Of a stretch of DNA of 30,541 nt, positions 18,080-29,782 are shown one piece after another (positions within the stretch are counted from its first letter, which is position 1; each line of letters begins with the position of its first letter). A model generated the notes under the pieces. The model ran no database searches and was not told the DNA's origin. It worked only from the letters and a program-made list of their open reading frames with translations. A program made the position numbers and the translations under genes. Source of the stretch: Paramacrobiotus metropolitanus (taxonomy: Eukaryota; Tardigrada; Eutardigrada; Parachela; Macrobiotidae). Location of the stretch: assembly GCF_019649055.1 (NCBI RefSeq), contig NW_026570608.1, forward strand, positions 1 to 30,541. Reading direction: 5' to 3'.

Positions 18080-20851
18080 ATGGCCAAACGAACCCTCCGC
18101 TATTACCTCCACAAAGGTGGCTCGTGGGCGGGCCAAGAAATTATTACGGAAGCTCTCGTCGTTCTGTGGTTCGCCATCCAAATCTCCATGAAATTTGGAA
18201 TGCGCTCTTTTCCGCAGTGGCAAAGTAATCGAGTGGATCCCAACGCTCCAATGGGACTGGACAGAGCGATGGAGTTTTTTGGCAGTGTAAGAGGCATTTT
18301 AATAATATTATCATTACTATCTAATTTCAGTAGTAAACTTCTTTTCACAGAAACTCGTAGATACTAGTTACTGAAGAACTTCTTCCTAGTATATAAAAAT
18401 TTTATGTGATTTCTAATTAATTGCTTGGAGAATAAAATCATTATCGCCAGTTATTTGATGCTGACCATATTACAGCTCATTAAACAGCATAACCACGGCG
18501 TGTCGTGTACATCCGTACGATTCCATACCTATCTATGTTACAAACGTGCCAACAACTCTTTTTTGCAGCGTTATAGCTGAATTTGTTGCTTAAAATTATT
18601 TAGTTTCTCGGTGAATCTGAAAATCCAAATTATGTTTTAAAAGGTTTCTTGCCATATTTGGCGCGCCACAAAATACCGCGGAAAACTTACGCACTGTATT
18701 CATACATACCTATGTGGCAGCCTGTGTTGGGTTTTACGTATTACTAGCGGGCCGATTAGGTATTTTGTTTTCGGTAGGATATGAGCGGCTGCCCATGGGA
18801 CAGAGTGATGTCGGCATGGAAATACCCTTCCGCTTCAACTATAACATCAGCAAACGCCACCTCCAGCACGGCTATCCCAATCCGAGCCGTTGTGGGCTAC
18901 ATCGGCACGTTGGCCACCGTCGGCGCCAGCGGCATTCTGGCGGCGATTGTGTGCTGTTCGCTGTACGTCAACGCGTGCTGGGAACGTCCGGTCTGGCAGA
19001 TTCACTTTCGTCACTGTCAACAGCTCACCGCAGTGTTCTGTTACACCGGATACGACATACCATCGTGCATTGGGACGGTGTTGCGCTATGTTCTGTTGCT
19101 TTTTGGATTAAGCTGCACTGCAGCGTTGTGGTTGCTGGTTTGTGCATTACCGGCCGTCCTCCTAGCGGCAGCCGTGCTAGCGATCGTGGCCAACGCTGTG
19201 GGAACAGACGCTGTGTTTCCCTTTTGTGTCTTTGCAATATGTTTGTTGACAGTTAATTGTATCGGGAGATTGTGCGGACTGTGGATGGATAAACCGTACT
19301 GGGCTATAATTTATAAGAAGCTGCGGTACTTATGATTAGCGTTTGCTCTTTTCGTGCAGGTCAAGTTTCAGTTAACTTTTAAGGTTGTGTTTACTCACAT
19401 TTTTCCAGGTTGTGGATTGACACGAACACGCAGACTCATCGAGCACTATTCGTAAATTCTCCCATGGAATGTGTCTCTATTGCGGAGCCGGAAGTCGTGC
19501 CACCGAAGCGCTTTTGCTACCTGTTCTGCGGGAAATGTGCGATGTTTACGCTCGGCTGCATGGTCGCCGTAGTTAACCTATACACGGTGCTTTTGGCGTT
19601 TCCTTGGTTTAAAACGCTCCCGCTGAAATCGATCTTCTGGACTGCGGGAATCGGGCCTAACCACTGCGGCAGCCATACAACGGTATTCAGTACTAGCGCG
19701 CCCTCGTTTTATCGCTGGTTCACCGCTGTCCACTCACGGCCTGGAAAGAAAAAAAAATAAATTATTCTCCAATTCAACTGCACATTATTTGAATGAGACA
19801 TACGAAAATTTGTTCGTTGCGCATTTTGCGCAAAGCCTAGTTCTTCCCTGTATTGGTTTTGGAGTTGCATCTGCAACAGGATGTTTGTTTTACAGGGATT
19901 GAATTACATCGATGCGATGATGACACCCTGGAAGGAGAATGTAAGCTCACTTTTGTCTGCCAGAACTCAATCCGAGTTTACATCCCGGTTCTTCTTACAG
20001 TTTGTGGAAGTCATCCTGGGGATCGAATGCCTTGCCGTTTATTTCGTGGGTGTCCTGGTAGTGGTGATTTTTACTGTTGGTCGCTATGGTTGGCGTTTTC
20101 TCGGCTACCTGAAGGAGTGCTTCTTCAATGACAACACTGTGGAGCACAGTACTGAACGGTGTGGTAAATCTGCGGTTTCAAGCCTCTTTTTTAAATAATG
20201 CAAAATTTGTAGTCAGCAGTATCTGACCTGTAGACTTGTTCTAGATTTCTCTTAGGTTGTATTTGAGTCTTAAACTCAAAAACTGAATAATAAGAAAAGA
20301 AGCGGTACAAGTATTACATAATCATGTGCTGAACATCGGCTCGTGGTCTTACCGTCAGTAATTCTAACGAGGACTGTCTGATCGGCAGGGTGCATTCCTG
20401 CGCATGTTACCAACTGGGAAACGCAGTACTGGACAGTCTGGTTATCCTTCGCTGTGTTGGCTGCTGGATGTTTTTGTCGTTTCCGTTGACCGAATTCCTT
20501 TTTCCCGAGAGTCTGCAATTGCAGATATTGGCGAACGTCCAGCTGGTATATTTATTTATGCAGTTCTGCTGGTTATTTGACGACATCGGGGAGAAACAGC
20601 AGATGACGGAATTAACCCTTGACGCCGTTACGACAAAGTCTGCTGCAGTGAGCGATAGTTTGGGCAAAGAGACGACCGGCGTCAAAAACAGCGAATGCGC
20701 GACGTGTTCCCAGTGCGGGTTCACCATGAACCCGTGCCGGGACGTGGATAGTAAGGCAAAAACTGCTGAGAATACCGCTGATACAAGGGATTCTGTGGAG
20801 GAGGTCATACAACAAAAAACCTCGGAGGCGGCGTTAATTATTCCTTTGTGA
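18080..20851 (+). CDS. Candidate six-exon multipass membrane protein
   Basis: Proposed exons: 18080-18284, 18721-18804, 18851-19325, 19409-19682, 19896-20158 and 20389-20851 (or 20359-20851); all phases agree and give about 587 residues. Exons 1 and 2 start MAKRTLRYYLHKGGSW and TCVGFYVLLAGRLGILF. Exon 3 carries several helices (VVGYIGTLATVGASGILAA; YVLLLFGLSCTAALWLLV; FPFCVFAICLLTVNCIG). Exon 4 has FCGKCAMFTLGCMVAVVNLY. Exon 5 has CLAVYFVGVLVVVIFTV. Exon 6 has SLVILRCVGCWMFLSF and QLVYLFMQFCWLF, then a polar tail of about 90 residues with CATCSQC. About nine or ten membrane segments. No family recognised; it is not a clear gustatory receptor because the TYhhhhhQF ending is missing. Weakest links are the 5' exon and the GTGTGG donor at 20159. 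It could be two genes. Confidence 0.5.
18805..18850 (+). other. 46-nt intron inferred from a frame switch
   Basis: Membrane-protein coding moves from one frame (…GYERLPMGQ) to another (NATSSTAIPIRAVVGYIG…) within this interval. GTGATG at 18805 and ACATCAG ending at 18850 are the donor-acceptor pair I found here whose removal restores the frame, and the join leaves an N-glycosylation motif (NAT) between two helices. A real frameshift is the alternative. Confidence 0.45.
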
Positions 20852-22236
20852 CGTAATCCCCAACGTAATCATTTTGCTGTGTTTTAGTCGTGTACAAAAC
20901 CTGATCACATGTTTCGATTTAATTATGGCTTTATCATTTAAACGAGTTCATGTTTGCAACTTCGGTTAGGTGTAAAATATCTCATTACTTTAAGTTATTA
21001 CAGCAACCGTATTTCAAGGTATGCAACTGTCTGTCCTTAACCGATAAACATTTTCGTAATGTTTAACTTTGTAATTTTTATGGCACTGGAAAATCCGCAG
21101 CTTCTAGAGTACTTAAAAAATATTTCAAGAACTGTCTCGTCCGGGGATGTTGTTCGATATCATGGTTCACTGTCACTACGTTGACCTGATTGAATTGTAA
21201 ATATTCGGTTAACCTAGCAGTCAACTGTGGCTAGTCGCACTAATAAGCAGCTGCGAAGCACAAGTGAATTATCGCTGACCGGACGGCCAACTACTGTAGC
21301 CGCGGGATATGATTGCACCACAAAGTCTGGTATATACCGAAATCGTCGCACACGCTGCAAATTCTACGTTAGATGTTCTCTGTCTGGCTGGGGGCAGTCA
21401 GCGGCCAGATCTAGTAGTCTTGCCATAGGTTGAAATAGTGTGTGTTATTACACAGTTTGTGTACAGATATTATTAAATGTGTTTTGTGTATTTTTAAAGT
21501 CTCAAATGTGCAACATTAAAACAGTTGAAATTCGTTAAGAAAACGTCAGAGAGAATCTGCCGAATAAAACAATTCCAATTAAGTCAGTATTTTTAATGAA
21601 AGTTCTTCGTTTTTTAAGGCAAAATCTGCCGTTGGCTTCGCGCTTCGCGCGAAACTGATACCATTCTATGCAACATTTTGTTACTGTGGTCATCGTGCAC
21701 TAAAGACGCCCAAACTACAGTAATATAAATTGGCTCATCGCTCTCCTACTGAAAATTAGAACATGCCTTAGATTTTTCTGTATAGTACCATCAGTAACCG
21801 ATTCGTTTCACGTGAACCTGCATGGATCTGTGCATTTATTTAACTGTGATACAAGCGGTCCAAAATACTCGTTGTTTTTTTGTAGTTCTTAAAGCCAAAT
21901 TCCGAAACCACATAAAAATAATACCTTAAGCGTTATTTTCGGAAATACTGTAGCTTGTCGTCTTCGCGCTATGTGCGAAGTTTTCTTCGTGTATCGTAAG
22001 TATAAGGTTACTTGCACAAGATAACATATCTGTATACGTGGCTACTTAACCAGAACACTAGGCCCCTACCACAGTACCCCGGGGGTGCGAGGGAACCCCC
22101 CTGGGGTCTGACGGAAGTGTGTATTTTTAAATTTCAACTATTTTAATCCCTGAGTCTTGCAATTTCTTTGCGCAGTTACAGTAAGGTGCGTCAGGGATCA
22201 TGTTACTGGGGGAATGGTGCGACACACGTTACACCC
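20852..22236. other. Intergenic, no supported gene
   Basis: AT-rich. There is a GC-rich palindromic patch around 22076-22106 (ACCCCGGGGGT ... ACCCCCCTGGGGT) but no gene-like frame. Confidence 0.5.
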
Positions 22237-22422
22237 GCTAGTAAGTTCTTTATTAAGCAACATTTTAACATTTTTAATTTCTTGTGCGGCATCTTGTTAA
22301 TGACAAGTAACTTTCATTTTAATTTGTTTACCCAAGCGGCTATCTTTAGTGTGAAGACCATTACTATGATAGTGCCCGTGTTCTACCTATACGTTTACGT
22401 CCGTATATCCTGCGATCGATAA
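22237..22422 (+). CDS. Possible chemoreceptor-like terminal exon
   Basis: The frame encodes two hydrophobic segments (FNIFNFLCGILLMTSNF and VKTITMIVPVFYLYVYV) joined by HFNLFTQAAIFS, then stops after six residues. The order (an F-x-[ND]-rich turn, a helix of about 20 residues with Tyr, a short tail) recalls the end of arthropod gustatory receptors, but the TY....QF signature is not present. No upstream exon is identified. AT-rich DNA readily gives hydrophobic frames, so this is tentative. Confidence 0.18.
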   Translation, partial: ASKFFIKQHFNIFNFLCGILLMTSNFHFNLFTQAAIFSVKTITMIVPVFYLYVYVRISCDR

Positions 22423-25106
22423 CTTCTGTATGGTAATCAATACCTTTTGTACAGATACATAGCGATTAGTCAGACGAGAGAGGAAAAGCTAAAGTGTATT
22501 CCTATGCTTGGCGAAGTGGCGACGCTATAATGTGGCGCGGCAATGCACCGGTGCACCTAGTTCACCTTTGCGTCTTCAGAAGGCAGATGTCGTACGTTCA
22601 ACAAGGAGCACGACATCTGCCTCATCAAGATGCGAAAATGACCAGCGTTCACATTGCTGAGCTTTAATAATAAGAATTATGAGTCATAATTGCATCCAGC
22701 TTTCGCGATGTGCGCCCCGTGGCTTTGCAGTTGATCCTGTGAGGTCAACAGCACCATCAGACAGAATACCATAACTTGTCCTCTTGTGATAATCCATCTG
22801 CAGATGCTACGATATTATATCCGCAAATCGTTAATAGTACGCAGTGGCAACCCATATAAAGATAATGTTAAGGTCAGCCATTAGCCAAAACTACAAAATG
22901 TTAGCAAATATCAAAATTATACTGGATCGTCACTTTGATGAGTGTCAACTACTGATTTTAAGGGTTAAGCGGAAATCCAAGCGAATCTTTATATTATGCC
23001 AACCCATCCCGCCGTGCGCTGCAGCAACTTTTCGGTTGTATAAAGAAACTATAGATTTTGACCGCCGCTGAGTGAATTAAAACGAACGATTAGAACTAAA
23101 ATTTGTTAAAATGCAGATTCAAGTGAGAATGCCCACTCATATATTTGGTGCTGTTAACTCGGTTAAAATTACTCCATCGACAACGAACAATTCCGCAAGC
23201 GATAACGCTGTACAAAGGCTTATCGGTTTGACCTGCAAGGCAATGCTGTAATAGATTACTGTAATTGTTGCGAAACGATTTAGAAATAGTCACGAGATAA
23301 AAAATATAAAGCATAATGCATCCCGCAGTAGATTACGATAACGAAGTACGACATTGGCCGTGCAGTATTTCTTAGAGACTGCCGCAGCGATGTTCATTTT
23401 GCACGTGGTTTTCACCCTCGTATTTTCCGGAGTACGTACGGTCTCTAACACGTTAATCAATTTTGTGCAGTGCAGCAACAATTATCTTTCATTTGGCTGC
23501 TGTTATATACCGCGCATACCGTGTAAAAGCTGTTAAAGCACATGGTGCTTATTGAGTACTGTTTTTCTGTATAAAGGTATGCATAATCACTGATATAGAG
23601 GACTATGATAGGCTAATTAAAGTTAAAGGGGATTTGCGTCCATAACTTAAACAATCGTACATAAAACATATCGGCTGAGCACACTTAGCACCGGAATTCA
23701 CCTGACGAGCAAACTCGAAATACCGGTAATGATGAACATTTAGAATAGCTGGCCAGTTGCTAGCCAATAGGCAATAAGCGCGGTACTGCATTCTGTGTGT
23801 GTGTTAAGAGCGAAGTTTTCCAGATAACCACTGTGTAGGTGTGCATTCACAAACCCTCGGTTGAGTTACATGAGTACAAACTGTACAGTAGTACGAGTAC
23901 ATTGGAAGAGATAATTTCTCATTTTAAAAAATAGAGAGACTTACCTAATTAGTGCGAAATTGGTATGTCTGCAACCATGCCTCTAGCATACGAAATCACT
24001 GGTGCCGGAATACAGTTTTCTGCACACGCGCATATGGGTTACCGGTATATCGCCGGAGTGGCACTTTTGTCAAGAATGAAATTATGTACGTACGAGCTCT
24101 GCTAACCGTAAACAACAGCCGACAAGATTATTAACAAATATTATATCTGCCTACACGCTGACCTGACCCTCTGGATAAGCACTGAATATTAAACAACAAG
24201 GTTCAAGAACAACCAAAGACGGCTTGTACTTAATTAAGTAAGCAACAACAGCCAAAATTTGCAGAACAGGCTGCATTAACCAGCAGGACACATTTTTCCG
24301 GGTCAATCCCTTAGACAAACTCTGGTATGCTGTCGTAATATATACTTCAAATTTCATCTTTGAGGACCAATAGGGCGTGCCCCAAAGAAAATAATTTAAA
24401 TGAGTCAACAAAATGCACCCATCGGTGCAACCTTCTAATACAGATACGTAATAGAATTTTTAACACATTATTTCATCAAACAGCACGGTTAAATAAAGGG
24501 GTGTGTATTCTAACTGGACAATACAGTATTTGTTTCTTTTTCTGTTTGAAGAAGAAATTTAAAGCCGCGGATATAGCGCTGAAGCGTCCGCGGTGTCGCT
24601 GCTTCGTCACTGCCGTTGCACCCATCCTTTTCTACCTGATTCTTTATTATTTCAGCTGTTCTTTGCCAAAAAATCGGCAAAATTCTCACGTCAGCTCTTT
24701 CGGTTAAAGACATATTGTTGGGCAGGGCAGAAAAAGGTGCCGGATAAACAATACACACTGTAGTACATGTATAGCGCATATCATCCATCAAAACAGATGA
24801 CATTTTGCTGCTTAACCCTGCACAAATCTGCACTGATTAACACTGCCGACTGTACTGATCTGCAAACGAAATTGACGCAGTATAAGTTGTTTAGATGAAA
24901 TGAAGAGGCGGGTGGAAAAGGATTAGGCAGAAAAACCTCCTGCAACGCACGTGTCCGCCTCTTCCCCCCAGTATTGCGTTTCATCCTAAAACACATTGCC
25001 AGTAGCCAAAAGGTACAAGCCGCTAACTCGGATGACTGTGAAGCAATGTTGAAAATTTTCTCAACGCCAATTTCATTCATTTTCAGCTAAACTGGAAATT
25101 TTAAAA
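22423..25106. other. Intergenic, no supported gene
   Basis: Many short frames on both strands. A minus-strand piece at 24600-24720 (MSLTERADVRILPIFWQRTA ... TPRTLQRYIRGF) looks slightly like a transposase helix-turn-helix N-terminus, but too weakly to call. A perfect hairpin lies at 22582-22621. Confidence 0.4.
22582..22621. repeat. 12-bp hairpin
   Basis: GGCAGATGTCGT (22582-22593) and its exact reverse complement (22610-22621) flank a 16-nt loop. Confidence 0.65.
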
Positions 25107-26526
25107 ATGGTGCTCGGCGTTGACATTATTTCCACAGTAAGCAACGTAACGTTTCGGAACGTGACAAACTCGATTCAGCAGCGAGAATTTCTGCTTCCTC
25201 CTTATCGTTTAGAGCTTATGGCGCTTCTTGTTGTGAGCTTAGTCGTTTGTATCATTGGTAGTGCGCTTTTTTGCCTTCTTTTTCTGCTCCTTATCCGGCA
25301 GCCAGCTCTCTTCCAGGGCTCGCGCTTCCTCATCATTAATCAGGCCATCGCGGAGATACAGCTGATTGGTTTCCATCTGCCGACTATCACTGTCGCCCTC
25401 TACATGGATGAATCTGGCAGCAACTCTGCGCTCTCCAGCAAAGCCTTTTGTTTGCATCAGACATTTCTGCATCTGGGGACGGTGGTGGTGTCCATGTGGG
25501 GTCTATTCGGATGGGCCTTGAACCGTTTCTTGGCCGTCAAGACCACCTCGTTGCTGCAGTACCGGCGCTGGACATCCAAGCAGTTCCAACTCACCCAGAT
25601 CGTTGTAAGTTGGTTGATTGCGATTTTATGCCATATCTACATGTACATCCAACCTGATCTGGTTATCCCACTGGAGCTCCCGCCACCGCGGCAGTGCCGT
25701 GCAATGCCCAGTGTACACTTCACGCTGAAACAGATTTTTGGGACGTATGTCCCTCTGGCGCTTACTGGAGTACTGTATGTGATAATCGCCTTCATGCTGC
25801 TAAAACAGCGGTTAAAGAAACATCAGGTGACGGATGCTGCTATAGTTGTACAAGGGAGAAATTTCCGGCGAGACCGATTCCGGTTGGCCCAAATTCTATT
25901 CATCAACGCCACGTTGCACACCGCGGCGTTCCTTATCTTCCCGGTGCTGAAGACCATCCGTGGTGTGAGCGCCAGTGCGGATCCTTTGCTGCCGCTCTGG
26001 TTCCGCTTGGTGTTTCATGCCGGTATGCTGGCGACGCCGGTAGGTGCTGTGAGAGTGTGTTTCTAAATGAATATATGGCCATGGGGCAAAACCAGTCTAC
26101 TCGAACCATTTCCCTGTACTGCTGCCGTCACCCGGCTTGTGGTAAAAATGGTGTTTATATACTGCACCTGATTTAAACATCTGGACTGCCGTAACGTCAC
26201 ACCCCAGACGGATGACGGCAGTACAGAGAAACTTTTGATTAAAATGGAGACTATTTTACTTCCACTACAAAGTACAAACCGTAAATTATTACCCTTTACA
26301 GATTGTACTAGCGCTTGACGGTTTTTTGTTTGCGCAGGCAACTTTCTTTTTTCTGAGCCGGGATTGTCGTAAGGAAATCGCTTCTCTGCTCAAAATACAG
26401 CCGCCCCAACGCAGACAAGAGAGTATTTCTGGACAATCGAAATCGCAACAGTCATTTAAACGCGCTGCCTCTGCGATCGGTTTACAGCATCCTGTGGTGA
26501 CTCTAAACCGCGGCACGGTGATTTAG
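25107..26526 (+). CDS. Orphan rhodopsin-like (class A) GPCR, two exons
   Basis: Exons 25107-26039 and 26302-26526, with a phase-0 GT-AG intron of 262 nt inside TM7; 385 residues. The N-terminus has N-glycosylation sites (NVTF, NVTN). Seven helices can be followed: TM1 near 35-62 (VVCIIGSALFCLLF), TM2 near 73-99, TM3 near 115-145 with C115 and WALNRFLAV (NRF in place of DRY, 139-141), TM4 near 162-182 with W169, TM5 near 208-232 with P216, TM6 near 256-282, TM7 near 300-330 (MLATPIVLALDGFLFAQATF). C115 and C197 would form the usual extracellular disulfide. Helix 8 is LSRDCRKEIASLL, followed by a Ser/Gln-rich tail. TM6 lacks the CWxP motif, and TM7 has LDGFLF where NPxxY is usual. A surface receptor coupling to G proteins; ligand unknown. 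The shift from consensus suggests a lineage-specific subfamily. Confidence 0.85.
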
Positions 26527-26754
26527 CCTGAATTACCGTTCTTATGGTAGTCTGCCTTTTACTGTTTATATTATGGAGCTGTTTTTATCTGCTTGCAAGC
26601 CAGGTTTCCAGTGACTTTAACGATATTACAGCCGAATGATGTTCGTGAATTTAACGAGTTGTTCCCGCAGTATATCACCTGCCCTGTTGTCAGAATTATT
26701 GCAAAGTATTATGTCTTTGTTGCAAATTTGTTTTACGGTTGGTTTAGCATATAT
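26527..26754. other. Downstream flank of the GPCR gene
   Basis: No features beyond AT-rich sequence. Confidence 0.5.
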
Positions 26755-26901
26755 GTACTGTAGCCGCTAGATGGAATGGCACCACTTTTAGATCCAGCCG
26801 CTGCCTGCCCCCTGTCAGACAGCGCACACATTACAGCAGCGTGTGCGCTGTTTTCCGTACACCAGACTCTGTGGTGCCATTTCATCTAGCGGCTACAGTA
26901 C
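26755..26901. mobile_element. GTACTGTAGCCGC MITE, copy 1
   Basis: Terminal inverted repeats of about 31 bp: GTACTGTAGCCGC, then TAGATGGAATGGCACCAC; the right side differs at one base. The interior starts CACCACTTTTAGATCC and ends CCAGACTCTGTGGTG, with an internal GACAGCGCACAC / GTGTGCGCTGT hairpin. Shares the outer 13 bp and the interior with 29243-29400. Confidence 0.8.
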
Positions 26902-27244
26902 AGTAATACCTACCTCCCGTCTGAAAACTGATTTAGGCTGTTACAGGAACAAAGCTACGACTTGCGTTCTTGTGATCAGTATCACAGACTATCGTTGTTA
27001 ACTTACAAATGGCCTTCATTGGCTCCTGAGCACTACGGATTATATTACGCTTGTGCACATTTTCATCTTGAAACCGACAAAAGCCATTGGTACCGCCAAG
27101 CTTCTTTAGCTGTTGACACAAACCGCCTTAACTTGTTCCTTGCGCAAGTAACACGCATCCGGCACGTAAATGTTGATCTTTTGAAGGATGCTAATAATGA
27201 TGATGGCGTGCAAGCATTGGTAATAACGTCGATCATATTATACA
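26902..27244. other. No supported gene
   Basis: Overlapping short frames on both strands without motifs. Confidence 0.45.
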
Positions 27245-27640
27245 CTTCGCCGCAAATTCATGTCGCCGCCGGAAATTTTGCCGTCGAGTTTTAGAGACGG
27301 GATATAACGCCCCGAGACATTTCATCGCAATATTGTTTCGCTGCCGAGACAGTCCGTTTTCGAGATAAATACTTGCTGGATCAAATAGTCAAGAAAACTA
27401 AAAAAACTTTTTAAACTTAAACAACCAAAAGAAGAACTAAGACAGTGTGAGCAAACATAGGAATCATACCAGTACATAAAAAACATAAGAAACTATAACG
27501 ACAAGATTGGAAAACATAAGAAAATTTAAGAGACCTATGCAATTTTAGAGACTCAAAAAAACGGCTCAAGAAAAGTTTAGAAATCCATGTAATTTAGAAA
27601 AAAAATAAGGCAGCTAAATAAAACTAGAAAAAACTAAAAG
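27245..27640. mobile_element. Degraded foldback element D (one arm plus A-rich tract)
   Basis: 27245-27365 is an array of CGCCG / GAGACATTTC / TTTCGCTGCCGAGACAG motifs like the arm of element A. It is followed by an A-rich core (AAAACATAAGAAA). I cannot find a matching right arm or a target duplication, so it is probably truncated. Confidence 0.45.
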
Positions 27641-28405
27641 CCGGAATCCATTTCAGGCTGCGTAGACTGCATATAGCGCCAGTGTCAAGTATTAGGTACG
27701 TCTAAAAAGTGATTTCCCATTTATGAATCGAATAATATATTAAAGCAACCGAGGGAAAATAAATGCTTTGACATTTTTGTATTCTCATTGAAGTTCTGTT
27801 AGCCGGGCTTTCATGAGAAGATGCCTAGAGAGATCGGGAATGTCAAAATGAAAAGTTAATGACAATATTCTCAGCTCACCGTGTGTAACAGCCTGAATCA
27901 ATGAATGTTTTATGGGACAGAAGAAATAATGCATCCAAAGAGGGATCATATATCGGAATATGGATTTGCACTTATTGTACAGATACAAGCGGTTGGAATG
28001 GCCCGCTCGATGATTCAAGGAAGGGCAGGGATTTTTTGTTTCTTGCCCGTTTTTTCTCGTAACCGCGTTGGGTAACTCACCTTCTCCTTGTGCCGGCTGG
28101 TAAACTGTGGCGTGCATGTCTGTGAAAATCTCAAGAATACATTCACAATTTAATACAATTGCCAGGTTTCCGCTATTCCACCTTAGTGAGTCTTATTTAA
28201 ATATGCAGAGTGCAGGAGTTATTTAAATATGCAGAGTGCTTATTTTTCCCATGTTTGCCCATTTTCTCTTGCAACCATTTGAAGAGATTCATGCCATATT
28301 TCTTCTATAGACCATAAGGAAACTGGTGTGCAAACCACATTGGCAAACAACGGCATGTGGTCACTGTCATCTGCCATTCAAACTTAATAGTACTTGTCGA
28401 ATCAA
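27641..28405. other. No firm gene; one possible small exon
   Basis: On the minus strand, TTTTCACAG|ACATGCACGCC opens a short frame (MHATVYQPAQGE) that ends in a strong donor, GAAG|GTGAGT, at about 28081. I could not find its partner exon. A tandem duplication lies at 28193-28239. Confidence 0.3.
28193..28239 (+). repeat. Tandem duplication, 26-bp period
   Basis: TTATTTAAATATGCAGAGTG occurs at 28193 and again at 28219. Confidence 0.8.
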
Positions 28406-28507
28406 TGGCAGGGGATAAAAGGTGGCAGTGGCACCTGCCACTGGCAACTGCCACCGGCAGTGGCAGTTGCCACTACACGTTCTGGCAAGCGATAAAACGT
28501 GGCAACT
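28406..28507 (+). mobile_element. Palindromic ATAAAA/GGCAGTGGCA element, copy 3
   Basis: Same orientation as copy 1 and nearly identical across the hairpin and both ATAAAA blocks. The TTAAAAATTCAGAA flank of copies 1 and 2 is absent, so the element proper ends near GTGGCAACT. Confidence 0.8.
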
Positions 28508-29242
28508 CCCGGAATCTTGAAATGACTTGGTTTTACCATCAAACGATAATCTCTGAATAAAATATCTGAAAAATTTAGAGCGAAGTAAGTCGCCTTTATA
28601 CAACTGAGCTCTCGCCTCTTAATCCAGAGAGCAGTGCATACGCCTCTTGGTGCAGCGAGTGCAAGAACGGCGTGAAGTCCCAAGTGTCCCAGAAAGCAGC
28701 CGGTTAACCTACCGCATTATTATACGGCATCCGCTAAATTGATGCCTCATGGTGAACGCATGATACCACAAAAGCTTAGCGTTCATGCAGTGAAATAAGG
28801 GCGAACTGCACGAATCGTATAATTATGGAGAACCTAATCCATAAATGAATGCTGAACACGTCTGCCACTTGCAGATAAACACGGCTTGCACCAAATATGT
28901 TTCATAAACTATAAGAGAACCCAAGGAAGTCGTAGCGTCCTTCGTTAAGTGCTTTTCCCAGTGCGCAACAGCGGAATATCTCAAGCAGAAGAAGCTGCTG
29001 AATAGTGCTGATACATGCAGCGTCTTAAAACAGCATTTGTATTTACAGTTTACTGCACAATTGTATAAACCTCCCGAAACTGGGATTGAGAATAATTAAA
29101 ATTTAAAAATCAAATGATCCAAGGGCCACTGAGCCACTGCTGCGGTGAATGCAACGTAGAGTCTGGACAAAAAGTCAGGCGCTTATTGTCACTTATGAAT
29201 GGGACGCATGTCAATGCAGTGCGGCGGCCGCCGCCGAGATCA
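28508..29242. other. No supported gene
   Basis: No recognisable frames. A GC-rich GCGGCGGCCGCCGCCG patch lies just before the next element. Confidence 0.5.
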
Positions 29243-29400
29243 GTACTGTAGCCGCGCGATAAGTTTGCACCACTTTTAGATCCGGGCGCTGCCTGCCTCC
29301 GATCGGACAGCGCACACGTTACGTAGAGCGTGCTGCAGCGTGTGTGTTGATTTCCGTATACCAGACTCTGTGGTGCAAACTTATCGCGCGGCTACAGTAC
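29243..29400. mobile_element. GTACTGTAGCCGC MITE, copy 2
   Basis: Terminal inverted repeats: GTACTGTAGCCGC, then GCGATAAGTTTGCACCAC, matching exactly on the two sides. The interior is homologous to copy 1 (CACCACTTTTAGATCC ... CCAGACTCTGTGGTG). The middle of the terminal repeat differs from copy 1 but is self-complementary within this copy. Confidence 0.8.
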
Positions 29401-29782
29401 GGTCACCGTCGGCATTCAAGTTTAAACCCGCCCCAAGCTAGCTAGAGCAAGACACTGCCGGGAAAAAGGATGGCGCGAGTTTGTGCCCGACAACAAGCCG
29501 CTCATGTCCAGAACTGTTAACGTTCGGTAGCGCCTTGTTGTTGTGCTTGCGGATATGGTAGCCGACGCTGCTCAGCATATAGATAAATTTCTCTGTTTTG
29601 TTTTATATCGCATTTTCATCATATCTGGATGGATGAACAGTCTGCAAGCACTCATTTTCCGAATGCGAGTTTTGAAATACGGTACTTATTTTAGTGTTGC
29701 CAGTTTCATGGGCTCCTTTATTGCGCTAGAACGCATACAGTAATATGTACACGTATAGGCTATACGGTATAGCCATACCTTG
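29401..29782. other. No supported gene
   Basis: A 66-codon plus-strand frame (29543-29743) has no recognisable motif. Confidence 0.45.

Noticed and set aside
18778-18900. Frameshift or pseudogene in the membrane-protein gene
   Set aside because: A 46-nt GT-AG interval restores the frame, and the downstream exons keep compatible phases, so a small intron is the simpler reading.
24510-25080. Minus-strand gene opposite and divergent to the GPCR
   Set aside because: Two unrelated short frames whose ATG would sit only about 26 bp from the GPCR start. There is no convincing splice link; the helix-turn-helix impression is too weak.
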